Shown here: piece after piece, positions 33,128 to 42,521 of the stretch
How positions within the stretch are numbered: the stretch's first letter is position 1
How the letters are laid out: the number at the start of each line of letters is the position of its first letter
NCBI GenBank assembly: GCA_030427205.1
Contig: JAUHXC010000025.1
Span: 62,001 to 126,000 of the forward strand
Direction: 5' to 3'
Source: a bacterium
GTDB taxonomy: Bacteria > Myxococcota_A > Bradymonadia > UBA7976 > UBA1532
Length of the DNA: 64,000 bases
Translations under genes and position numbers: made by a program
Notes under the pieces: generated by a model
What the model was told of the DNA's origin: nothing
What the model saw: only the letters and a program-made list of their open reading frames with translations
The model's database searches: none

Positions 33128-35508
33128 CCCCGGTGCAGGCGATGCAACCCGAGCGCTTCGGCCCCTACCTGCTCGCGCGCAAGATCGCCACCGGCGGCAC
33201 CGCCGAGATCTTCCTCGCGCGGCGTGACGGCAGCGACGGCTTCTCGCGGCACATCGCCATCAAGCGCATCCTGCCGCAATACGCCGAAGACACCGCCTTC
33301 GTGCAGTTGCTGCTCGACGAGGCCCGCCTCGCCGCCCACCTGCACCACGGCCACATCGTGCAGATCCACGACGTGGGCCAGATCGACGGGCAGGCCTACA
33401 TCGCGATGGAGTACCTGCCCGGCACCGACGTCGGGCGGCTGATGCAGCGCGCCGGCGAGCGCACCCGCCGGGTCCTCGTCGCGCACACCGACCACGAGCT
33501 GCGCAAGACGCTCATCCGCTACATCAAGAAGCTCGACCGCGACCTCGAGGTGGTGCCGGCCCACGACGCCGACGAGGTCACCCGGCGCTCCGCCGACGGC
33601 GCGATCGACCTCGCGGTGGTCGACAACAAGCTCGCGACGCTGGTCGTCGACCGGCTTGCCTCGAACCACCCCGAGCTCTTGCGCACCATCGTCGTCGGCG
33701 ACGCCCCCGGCCTGCGCCCGGTGCCGACCACCTTCATCACCGACGACCACGACCCGCGGGTGCTCGCCGAGATCGTCGACTGCTGCATGCGCGCGCCGAT
33801 GCCGCTCGACATCGCGATGCAGATCATCCGGGCGGTGGCCGACGGCCTCGACCACGCGCACACCGCCGTCGACTACGCCGACGAGCCGCTGCACATCGTG
33901 CACCGCGACATCAACCCGGCGAACGTGCTCGTCTCGAAGAGCGGCACCGTCAAGCTCGTCGACTTCGGCATCGCCCGGGCGATGACCGGCGACGAGGGCC
34001 CGCGCAAGGGCTTCGTCGGCACCTACGACTACATGAGCCCCGAGCAGACCGGCAAGACGAGCGTCGACGCGCGCTCCGACCTGTTCTCGCTCGGCACGCT
34101 GATCCACCTCCTGGTCACCGGCGAGCACCCGTACAAGGGCGACGACATGTTCGCCACGATGCGCGCGCTGCGTGAAGACCCGCCGCCGCCGCTCGACGCG
34201 CGCATCCCCGGCACCCCCGCGCTGCTCGTCGACATCGCGATGCGCGCCGCCGAGAAGGACCCCGACGATCGCTACCCCTCGGCCGAGGCGATGCTCAGCG
34301 ACATCGAAGAGGTCGTGCGCCGCTCGGGCATCAACCTGAGCCCCAAGCGGCTGGCGAGCTACGTGCGGGCGATCTTCGGCAAGGACGTCAAGCGCTTCGG
34401 CGTCACGACGATGAGCATGCCCGCCGTCAAAGTCGACGATCAGGGCAACGTCATCCCGGTGCACGCCCGCAAGAGCATCAACGAGGTGGGCCGTCCCGTC
34501 GCCAAGGACGACTCGGTCAACAGCCTGGTGCCGATTCTCGAGGTGCCCGCCGAGCCGCCGCCGACCCTGGGGCCGATCAAGGCGGTGCAGGAGACCATCG
34601 ACGCCGCCGACGCCGAGGTCGCCGCCGAGAAGGCCGCTGCCCGCCCGGCGACCGACGCCGCGGCCCGGCAGGCAGCGCCGGGCATGGACGCGGAGGCGCC
34701 GTCCGCCCCGCCGGCAGCGAGCGACCCGCTGGATCACGCCGCGACCCAGGCGCTGCCCGGGCCCTCGGCCGTCGACGACCTGCTCGCCGACGCGGCGCGC
34801 GCCGCCCACCCCGTGACCGACGACTCGCTGACCGACGATCCGGGCATGCTGCACCCGCCGACGATGCCGCCCATCGTCGACCCCAAGATCATCGGCGCGG
34901 GCGCCGCGCTGCCCGTCGAGCCGGCCCGCCGGGCGGCGCCGTCGCCGGCCAACCGCTTCACCCCGGCCCCGGTGGCCGTCGGCGCCGAAGACGACGGCCC
35001 GACCCAGGTCGCGCCGCCGTCCCCCGAGATCCTCGCCGCGATCGCCGCCGCCAGCGGCCCGCGCAATACCTCGCCGCCGCCGCGCGCCCCCGACCTGCCG
35101 CCGACCGAGGCCCCCGCCGAGCACATCGCCCGGCGCCTGGGCGCGCCGATGCAGCAGGGCCCCGCGGCGATGCGCCAACTGCCCCACGGCCGGGTGGGCG
35201 CACGCCCCTCGTATCAGGGCGGCATGCCGGGCACGCCGGCCCGGGGGCCGGTGCAGGGCCCACCCGGCACGCCCGGCGCGCACGGTCGGGCGAGCATGCC
35301 CGGCGCCTACCCGCCGGGCATGCAGCGCACCCCCGTCGGCCAGCGCGGCTCGATGCACTCGCTGCACTCGATCAACGCGATGGGCCCGCCGCCGTCGAGC
35401 CGCAGCTCCGCCGACGACAGCGCGATGCGCATCGTGCTCGGCATCGTCATCGGCGCGCTCGTCGGCCTCGTCGCCCTCTACATCTGGTGGCGCACCGGCA
35501 ACGGCTGA
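33124..35508 (+). CDS. Ser/Thr protein kinase split by a receiver-like domain, C-terminal membrane anchor
   Basis: A 794-residue protein from GTG 33124 (a second ATG lies six codons in). The kinase N-lobe is residues 13-110 (Lys47, Glu66, hinge EYLPGTDVGRL). The C-lobe is 224-405 with an intact HRDINPAN (Asp262), DFG (280-282), GTYDYMSPEQ and DLFSLGTLIHLL, so it should be active. Residues about 113-222 are foreign to kinases: RRVLVAHTDHELRKTLI, AIDLAVVD (Asp167), LRTIVVGD and FITDDHDPRVLAEIV follow the beta1, beta3, beta4 and beta5-alpha5 parts of a response-regulator receiver, but the beta1 acidic pair and the Lys are missing. A Pro/Ala-rich tail (440-765) precedes one transmembrane helix (about 769-787). 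Confidence 0.88.
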   Translation: MTPVQAMQPERFGPYLLARKIATGGTAEIFLARRDGSDGFSRHIAIKRILPQYAEDTAFVQLLLDEARLAAHLHHGHIVQIHDVGQIDGQAYIAMEYLPGTDVGRLMQRAGERTRRVLVAHTDHELRKTLIRYIKKLDRDLEVVPAHDADEVTRRSADGAIDLAVVDNKLATLVVDRLASNHPELLRTIVVGDAPGLRPVPTTFITDDHDPRVLAEIVDCCMRAPMPLDIAMQIIRAVADGLDHAHTAVDYADEPLHIVHRDINPANVLVSKSGTVKLVDFGIARAMTGDEGPRKGFVGTYDYMSPEQTGKTSVDARSDLFSLGTLIHLLVTGEHPYKGDDMFATMRALREDPPPPLDARIPGTPALLVDIAMRAAEKDPDDRYPSAEAMLSDIEEVVRRSGINLSPKRLASYVRAIFGKDVKRFGVTTMSMPAVKVDDQGNVIPVHARKSINEVGRPVAKDDSVNSLVPILEVPAEPPPTLGPIKAVQETIDAADAEVAAEKAAARPATDAAARQAAPGMDAEAPSAPPAASDPLDHAATQALPGPSAVDDLLADAARAAHPVTDDSLTDDPGMLHPPTMPPIVDPKIIGAGAALPVEPARRAAPSPANRFTPAPVAVGAEDDGPTQVAPPSPEILAAIAAASGPRNTSPPPRAPDLPPTEAPAEHIARRLGAPMQQGPAAMRQLPHGRVGARPSYQGGMPGTPARGPVQGPPGTPGAHGRASMPGAYPPGMQRTPVGQRGSMHSLHSINAMGPPPSSRSSADDSAMRIVLGIVIGALVGLVALYIWWRTGNG
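33460..33789 (+). other. Receiver-like domain inserted between the N- and C-lobe of the kinase
   Basis: This 330-bp segment encodes residues 113-222 of the kinase. Removing it would join GRLMQRAGE directly to MPLDIAMQIIRAVADGL, the normal continuation of a myxobacterial kinase. The predicted alternating beta/alpha pattern and the Asp at the end of the third strand fit a pseudo-receiver. The frame continues without break and base composition is like the flanks, so a sequencing artefact is unlikely. Confidence 0.65.
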
Positions 35509-35554
35509 CGCCGGCCCTCGACCCCCACTCCGCCGAGCCCCTCATGCCTGCGCG

Positions 35555-36083
35555 CGGTCCAGACCGGCCGCTCTGGCGATCCCATACCCCGCCCGAGCGG
35601 TGCGAACCGCCGCGCCGGTGGATCCGACGACGCGAGCAGGCGGTCTGCACCGCCCCCGCGCCAACGCACCGCGCGACGACCGGCGGTTCGAACCGCCCCC
35701 GCGCCGACGCACCTCGCGGCGACCGGCGGTTCGAACCGCCCCCGCATAAGGACTTGTCCCCATCGGCAGGCGATCCCGACCGCCCCGCATAAGGACTTGT
35801 CCCCATCGGCAGGCGGTCCCGACCGCCCCCGCATAAGGACTTGTCCCCATCGGCAGGCGGTCCCGACCGCCCCCGCATAAGGACTTGTCCCCATCGGCAG
35901 GCGGTCCCGACCACCTGCACGCGCCCACCCTGCCCCGTGTCGGGCGGTTGCAACCACCGCGCGGCCGGCCCCCTCCACCGCCGACGCGGTCCGGACCCCG
36001 TCGACCGCCGCCCGGTGCCCGGACCATGACGGTACGGACCGTTCGAGCCCATGACCCCCTGCCACCGGGCCCCGGTGCGAACC
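35555..36083. repeat. Phased palindrome array B: 13 GGT-N4-ACC palindromes 42-44 bp apart
   Basis: The 791-base gap between the split kinase and dnaK has no gene. It contains 13 palindromes with the core GGTNNNNACC (one copy GATNNNNACC), centred near 35560, 35603, 35646, 35689, 35732, 35776, 35819, 35863, 35907, 35950, 35992, 36035 and 36078. The better copies extend to GGCGGTTCGAACCGCC. Four central units share an identical spacer with ATAAGGACTTGTCCCCATCG at 35746, 35789, 35833 and 35877; outer spacers differ. Repeats and constant spacing without unique spacers argue against CRISPR. The rest of the gap (36084-36163) shows nothing recognisable. Confidence 0.88.
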
Positions 36084-36163
36084 GGCGCCAGCCGTTGCCC
36101 CTGCCGCCATCCGGCGGTCGCGGGCAAATCCCGGCGCGCCCGAAAAACGATCGCCTCTGCGAG

Positions 36164-36191
36164 TTGACACGCTCCGGGCAGTGCTTAACGT
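36164..36191 (+). promoter_or_regulatory. Sigma-70-type promoter for dnaK
   Basis: A perfect -35 TTGACA (36164-36169) is followed 16 bases later by TAACGT (36186-36191). Transcription would start near 36198, about 100 bases before the dnaK start. No heat-shock sigma-32 consensus or CIRCE inverted repeat is visible between here and the gene. Confidence 0.6.
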
Positions 36192-36299
36192 CCCGCCGTC
36201 ACCCGGTCGCGACCCCGCCACAGCCTGGAGTCAGCGGCCGGCTCAACACCGATAATCCACAGCATCGAGCGCCGCGACGCGCTGGAAGGAGCCCCCGAG

Positions 36300-38216
<1,917 letters not shown>

Positions 38217-38267
38217 CGTCCGCCCCGAGAACCGGGCCGCCGCGGCGGGCCGGCCAAGAGAATACGG

Positions 38268-38302
38268 CGCCCCGGATCATCCGATCCGGGGCGTTTGTAT
38301 TT
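38268..38302 (+). terminator. Rho-independent terminator of dnaK
   Basis: A perfect 11-bp stem (CGCCCCGGATC / GATCCGGGGCG) with loop ATCC is followed by TTTGTATTT. It lies 51 bases after the dnaK stop and is the clearest intrinsic terminator in the window. Confidence 0.93.
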
Positions 38303-38378
38303 CAGCGGGGCCTGCGGGCGGCGGCCCCGGCCGGCCCGTGCTACCGTCGATCGCGTCCCGCCCGCGACGGAGGTGCCC

Positions 38379-38933
38379 GTGATCAGTCACCCGCATGCGC
38401 CCTCGGCGCTCGCCGGCCTGCTCGTGCTGCTGGCCATCGGCTGCCAGGAGACGAGCGATCCGCAGTTCACGCCGGTGCCCCCGTCGAGCTACCGCCCCGG
38501 CGGCAGCGGCCCCGTCGGACCGCGCGGCGACGCGACCGTGGTGGGCGATCCGGCCGACGCGGCCGAGACCGACGCCGACGTGGGCGCCGACGGCAGCGCC
38601 GCCGATGCCGAGGTGGACGCCGCGCCCGACGCCGTGCTCGACGCCGCGCCCGACGCCGCCGAGGCGGCCTTCATGTGCAATAACGACCAGGACTGCGTGC
38701 TCGCGGTGCGGCTGCCCACCTGCGAGCCGTGCCCGGTGGCGGCGCACGTCGACGATGTGCTCACCGACCGCTGCCTGGTGGTCTACATCCAGGGCGCGAC
38801 CATCGGCACCTACACCCCCGCCGACTGCTGGGCCGACTGCGGCGACGCCATCGGCGAGGCCTGCTTCGACGCGCCGGCCGCCGCGGTGTGCGACCCGCCG
38901 CGCAGCGTCGGGCAGTGCGCCCTGTTCCGCTGA
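38379..38933 (+). CDS. Cys-rich lipoprotein with Asp/Ala linker, unknown function
   Basis: A 184-residue lipoprotein. GTG 38379 has GGAGG at good spacing and begins a signal peptide ending in LAIGC. An Asp/Ala-rich linker (about 55-95) leads to a small domain with ten Cys (CNNDQDCVLAV, CEPCPVAAH, DCWADCGDAIGEAC), probably disulfide-bonded outside the cytoplasm. No family recognised. Its last codons fall in a 19-bp tandem duplication that also spans the stop codon. Confidence 0.75.
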   Translation: MISHPHAPSALAGLLVLLAIGCQETSDPQFTPVPPSSYRPGGSGPVGPRGDATVVGDPADAAETDADVGADGSAADAEVDAAPDAVLDAAPDAAEAAFMCNNDQDCVLAVRLPTCEPCPVAAHVDDVLTDRCLVVYIQGATIGTYTPADCWADCGDAIGEACFDAPAAAVCDPPRSVGQCALFR

Positions 38934-38953
38934 CTGCGCCCTGCTCCGCTGAC
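38916..38953 (+). repeat. 19-bp tandem duplication across the stop codon
   Basis: TGCGCCCTGTTCCGCTGAC (38916-38934) is repeated at 38935-38953 with one mismatch. The first copy holds the stop TGA. Because 19 is not a multiple of three, the second copy is out of frame and untranslated. Confidence 0.9.
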
Positions 38954-39007
38954 CGGGGCCGAGCCACCGGGCGGCGATCCACCTGACACCGCGCGCGATC
39001 GGCGTGC

Positions 39008-39013
39008 TATCGT
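39008..39013 (+). promoter_or_regulatory. Possible -10 element (TATCGT) for fhs
   Basis: TATCGT precedes the fhs start by 43 bases, identical to the box before the ATPase/HNH operon. No -35 box is evident. Confidence 0.35.
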
Positions 39014-39055
39014 TCGTCCGGCGCGCGACCGCGGGGTCGCCGGTGGAGGTGAGCC

Positions 39056-40693
39056 ATGCTGACCGGCAACGGCCTGGCGGCGGTCATCGACCGACTGGGC
39101 ATCCCCTGGGACGCGGTCGAGCCGCGGGGGCACGACGTCGTCAAGCTCGACCCGGCCCGCGTCGACAAACCGGCCCGCGGCCGGGTGGTGCTGGTCACCG
39201 CGATGACGCCGACCCCCGCCGGCGAGGGCAAGACGACCGTGGCGACCGGGCTGGTCGACGGCCTCTGGCGACGCGGTGTGCGGGCCATCGGCGCGCTGCG
39301 CGAGCCCTCGCTGGGTCCACTCTTCGGCCGCAAGGGCGGCGCGGTGGGCGGTGGCCGGGCGCGGCTGGTGCCCGCCGAGCGCATCAACCTGCACTTCACC
39401 GGCGACCTGCACGCGGTGGGCAGCGCCCACAACCTGCTGTCGGCGCTGCTCGACAACCACCGCTACCACCGTCAGGCGCCGCAGCTCGACGACGGCTCGA
39501 TCAGCTGGCCGCGGGTGATGGACCACAGCGATCGGGCGCTGCGCCACATCGAGGTGAGCCACGGCAAGCGGCGGGCGCGGGGCGATCGCTTCGATATCAC
39601 CGCCGCCAGCGAGGTGATGGCCATCCTGTGCCTCGCCCGCGACCCCGAAGACCTGCAGCGGCGGCTGGCGCGCATCATCGTCGGGCGCACCGTCGACGGT
39701 CGGCCGTTCACCGCGGCCGATCTGGGCGCCGACGGGGCGATGGCCGGCCTGCTCATCGACGCGCTGCGCCCCAACCTGGTGCGCACCCTCGAAGACAACC
39801 CGGTGCTGGTGCACGGGGGGCCATTCGCCAACATCGCCCAGGGCACGTCGTCGCTGGCGGCCACCGAGCTGGGCCGGCGCATGGCCGAGGTGGTGGTCAC
39901 CGAGGCCGGCTTCGCCTTCGATCTGGGCGGCTTCAAGTTCTTCGACATCAAGGGGCGGGCGGGCGATCTGCGCCCCGACACCGTCGTGCTCGTCGTCACC
40001 GTGCGCGCGCTGCGCCACCACGGCGGCGGCTCGCTGGCCGAGGTCTCGGCCGACGCCGTCGAGCGCGGGCTGGCCAACGTGGGCGGGCACCTCGACGCCA
40101 TGAGCCGCCTCGGCCTGCGCCCGCCGATCATCGCCATCAACCGCTTCCCCGACGACAGCCCCGACGAGCTCGGCCGCATCGAGCGCTTCGCCCTCGAGCA
40201 GGGCACCCGGGCGGTGCGGTTCACCGCCTTCGCCGACGGCGGCGAGGGGGCCGAGAAGCTGGCCGACGCGGTGGTCGCCCGCCTGAGCCGCGGGGGGTCG
40301 GACGCCGAGGGCTACACCCCGCCCTACTGGCCCGATGATCCGCTCGAGGTCAAGCTGCAGCGGGTCGCCCGCGGGGTGCTCGGCGCGGCGGGGGCGACGC
40401 TCGACGCCGACGCCCGCGCCGATCTGGAGCGGCTGCGCGCGCTGGGCGTCGACCGGCTGCCGATCTGTGTGGCCAAGACCCACCTGTCGATCAGCGACGA
40501 TCCGCGCAAGCTGGGTCGGCCGGGCGGCTTCACCCTGCGCATCACCGGCCTGCGCCCGGCGGCCGGCGCCGGGTTCATCGTCGCCGCGTGCGGGCCCATC
40601 ATGACGATGCCCGGGCTGCCCAAGCGCCCCGCGGCCCTGGACGTGGGCATCGCCCGCGAGGCCGACGGCTGGACGGTGACCGGGCTCAAGTAG
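39056..40693 (+). CDS. fhs: Formate--tetrahydrofolate ligase
   Basis: Activates formate onto tetrahydrofolate with ATP, feeding one-carbon units to purine and serine synthesis. The 545-residue protein covers the family length and has the P-loop TPTPAGEGKTTVATGL, LREPSLGPLFGRKGGA, ERINLHFTGDLHAV, VHGGPFANIAQGTSS, and the C-terminal VAACGPIMTMPGLPKRPAA. GGAGG precedes the ATG. It is a single-gene unit; no other folate gene is near. Confidence 0.97.
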   Translation: MLTGNGLAAVIDRLGIPWDAVEPRGHDVVKLDPARVDKPARGRVVLVTAMTPTPAGEGKTTVATGLVDGLWRRGVRAIGALREPSLGPLFGRKGGAVGGGRARLVPAERINLHFTGDLHAVGSAHNLLSALLDNHRYHRQAPQLDDGSISWPRVMDHSDRALRHIEVSHGKRRARGDRFDITAASEVMAILCLARDPEDLQRRLARIIVGRTVDGRPFTAADLGADGAMAGLLIDALRPNLVRTLEDNPVLVHGGPFANIAQGTSSLAATELGRRMAEVVVTEAGFAFDLGGFKFFDIKGRAGDLRPDTVVLVVTVRALRHHGGGSLAEVSADAVERGLANVGGHLDAMSRLGLRPPIIAINRFPDDSPDELGRIERFALEQGTRAVRFTAFADGGEGAEKLADAVVARLSRGGSDAEGYTPPYWPDDPLEVKLQRVARGVLGAAGATLDADARADLERLRALGVDRLPICVAKTHLSISDDPRKLGRPGGFTLRITGLRPAAGAGFIVAACGPIMTMPGLPKRPAALDVGIAREADGWTVTGLK

Positions 40694-40708
40694 CCGGCGG
40701 ACGCCGTC

Positions 40709-41509
40709 TCAGCGCAGCTCGGCGCGCAGCGCGGCGACGACCTGGGGCATGAGCGCCCGGGCCAGCGCCACATCGTCGGCGTAGCCCGCCGGGTCGAGCC
40801 CGTCGAACCAGCCGGCGATGCGGCGATACACCACGACCTCGACCCCGGTCTGGCTGGGGTCGACCCGCAGCGCCGCGTCGCCGACGTACAGGTCGAGGTT
40901 GCGGCCGATGTTGAGATCGGTCGAGACGAGAAAGGGCCGCGTCTCGCCGTCGGCCCGCCAGGTGCCTTCGAGGTAGAGCGAGACCCGATCGTAGGGCACC
41001 TCGGCGGGCGCGCCGACCGCGTCGTCGTCCGCGCGCGCCACGAGGTAGAACGCTTTGCAGTAGGTCTCGCCGGGCACCCCGCGCACCGTCGCCAGCACCA
41101 GCGGCCGGCGATTCACGAGCGCCTCGACATGCGGGATCTCGAAGAGCGAGGGGTCGGCCTCGTCGTCGTGGCCGGCGTGGGCCACGCCGCCGAACAGCGT
41201 CCACAGCCGGTCCAGACGCCACAGCCCGTCGAGGATCGATCGCGCCGGCCGCCGCGCGGTGCCTTCGATCAGCCAGCACGGCACGAGCTGGGCGCTGTAG
41301 CTGGTCAACCAGCCGCGCTCGATGGCGAACTCGATGCCCAGATCGTTGACCACGCGCCAGCGGCCGTCGGCGGCGACGTCGAGGCCGCTGTCGTCCCAGT
41401 CGAGCACGTAGCGCACCTCGCCGGCGGCCGGCGGGGCGGGCTCGGGCCGCGCCTCACCCGCGCCCTCACAGCCCGCCAGCAGCAGCGCGCAGATCAGAGC
41501 GCGGGCCAT
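40709..41509 (-). CDS. Lipoprotein downstream of a sigma-54 activator, unknown function
   Basis: A 266-residue lipoprotein with a very short signal (MARALICALLLAGC). The mature domain is mixed alpha/beta, with WDDSGLDVAADGRW, PCWLIEGTARR, NIGRNLDLYVGDAALRVDP and a helical end; no family recognised. It starts three bases after the stop of the sigma-54 activator gene, with GGGAGG overlapping that gene's last codons. The two are co-transcribed and probably functionally linked. Confidence 0.7.
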   Translation of the reverse strand: MARALICALLLAGCEGAGEARPEPAPPAAGEVRYVLDWDDSGLDVAADGRWRVVNDLGIEFAIERGWLTSYSAQLVPCWLIEGTARRPARSILDGLWRLDRLWTLFGGVAHAGHDDEADPSLFEIPHVEALVNRRPLVLATVRGVPGETYCKAFYLVARADDDAVGAPAEVPYDRVSLYLEGTWRADGETRPFLVSTDLNIGRNLDLYVGDAALRVDPSQTGVEVVVYRRIAGWFDGLDPAGYADDVALARALMPQVVAALRAELR

Positions 41510-41512
41510 GGC

Positions 41513-42448
41513 TCAGCCTCCCAGGTCGTAGCGCTTGAGCTTGTCGTACAGGGTACGCAACCCGATGCCCAGGATCTCGGCGGCCTGGCGCCGGTGCCCG
41601 TCGGTATAGGCCAGCGCGTGCTCGATGGCGTCGCGCTCGACCTCGGCCATCGAGCGCGGCCGGCCACCGCGCGATCGCCGGGGGCCGATCAGCGCGTCGA
41701 CGCCGATCGTCTCGCCGTCGGTCATGATGGCGGCCCGCTCGAGGGCGTTGATCAGCGCCCGCACGTTGCCCGGCCAGTCGCAGCCGACGAGCCAGCGGGC
41801 GGCCTCGGGGTCGAGGTCGAGCCCGGGGCAGCCGAGCCGCGCGGCGATGTCGCCGAGCAGGCGCTGCGCGAGCGGCGCGATGTCGGCGCGGCGGGCGCGC
41901 AGCGGCGGCAGGTGGATCGGGAACACCGCCAGCCGATGATAGAGATCGGCCCGGAAGCGGCCCTGCTCGACGAGCCCCGGCAGGTCGCGGTGGGTCGCGG
42001 CGATGAAGCGCACGTCGAGGGGCACCTCGTCGATCCCGCCGACCCGGCGCAGGGTGCGGGCCTGGAGCACCCGCAGAAACCGGGTCTGCGTGGCCAGGGG
42101 CAGCTCGCCGACCTCGTCGAGCAGCACCGTGCCGCCGGCCGCCGCCTCGAGCCGGCCGCAGCGCCGGGCGTCAGCGCCGGTGAAGGCGCCCGCCTCGTAG
42201 CCGAAGAGTTCGGCCTCGAGCAGGCTGGGGCTGAGGGCGCCGCAGTTGATGACGACGAAGGGGCGATCGCGCCGCGCGCCGGCCCGGTGAAGCGCCCGGG
42301 CGAGCGCCGTCTTGCCGACGCCGCTCTCGCCGGTCAACAGCACGGTGGCGTCGGTGGCCGCGACCCGCTCGACCGCCGCGACGACGGGCTTCATCGCCGC
42401 GGCGCCCCAGGTCAGCGTGCGGGCCGGTGTATCGGGCAGCGGACTCAT
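41513..42448 (-). CDS. Sigma-54-dependent transcriptional activator without sensor domain
   Basis: A 311-residue enhancer-binding protein. It starts close to the AAA+ domain: Walker A LLTGESGVGKTALARAL, the sigma-54 contact loop GAFTGAD, Walker B GGTVLLDEVGELPL, RVGG, and FRADLYHRLAVFPIHLPPLR. A Fis-type helix-turn-helix (RRQAAEILGIGLRTLYDKLK) ends it. There is no receiver, GAF or FHA domain at the N-terminus, so it may be controlled by a partner protein or by its level. ATG 42448 has GGGAGG at ideal spacing. The lipoprotein gene follows directly. Confidence 0.9.
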   Translation of the reverse strand: MSPLPDTPARTLTWGAAAMKPVVAAVERVAATDATVLLTGESGVGKTALARALHRAGARRDRPFVVINCGALSPSLLEAELFGYEAGAFTGADARRCGRLEAAAGGTVLLDEVGELPLATQTRFLRVLQARTLRRVGGIDEVPLDVRFIAATHRDLPGLVEQGRFRADLYHRLAVFPIHLPPLRARRADIAPLAQRLLGDIAARLGCPGLDLDPEAARWLVGCDWPGNVRALINALERAAIMTDGETIGVDALIGPRRSRGGRPRSMAEVERDAIEHALAYTDGHRRQAAEILGIGLRTLYDKLKRYDLGG

Positions 42449-42521
42449 CGATGCCTCCCTCGGGTGACACCGGTCTACGCGGCGCCGGCATGCGGAATCC
42501 GCAGTCCGGCGCGGCGTCGGG

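Noticed and set aside
33460..33789. Frameshift or assembly error in the kinase
   Set aside because: The frame continues through the insert, third-position GC stays high, and both kinase lobes are intact on either side.
35639..35740. tRNA T-arm (GGTTCGAACC)
   Set aside because: The sequence is part of a repeated palindrome every 43 bp; no acceptor, D-arm or anticodon arm can be folded around it.
35555..36083. CRISPR array
   Set aside because: The palindromic repeat is short, the intervals are not unique (four are identical), and there are no cas genes in the window.
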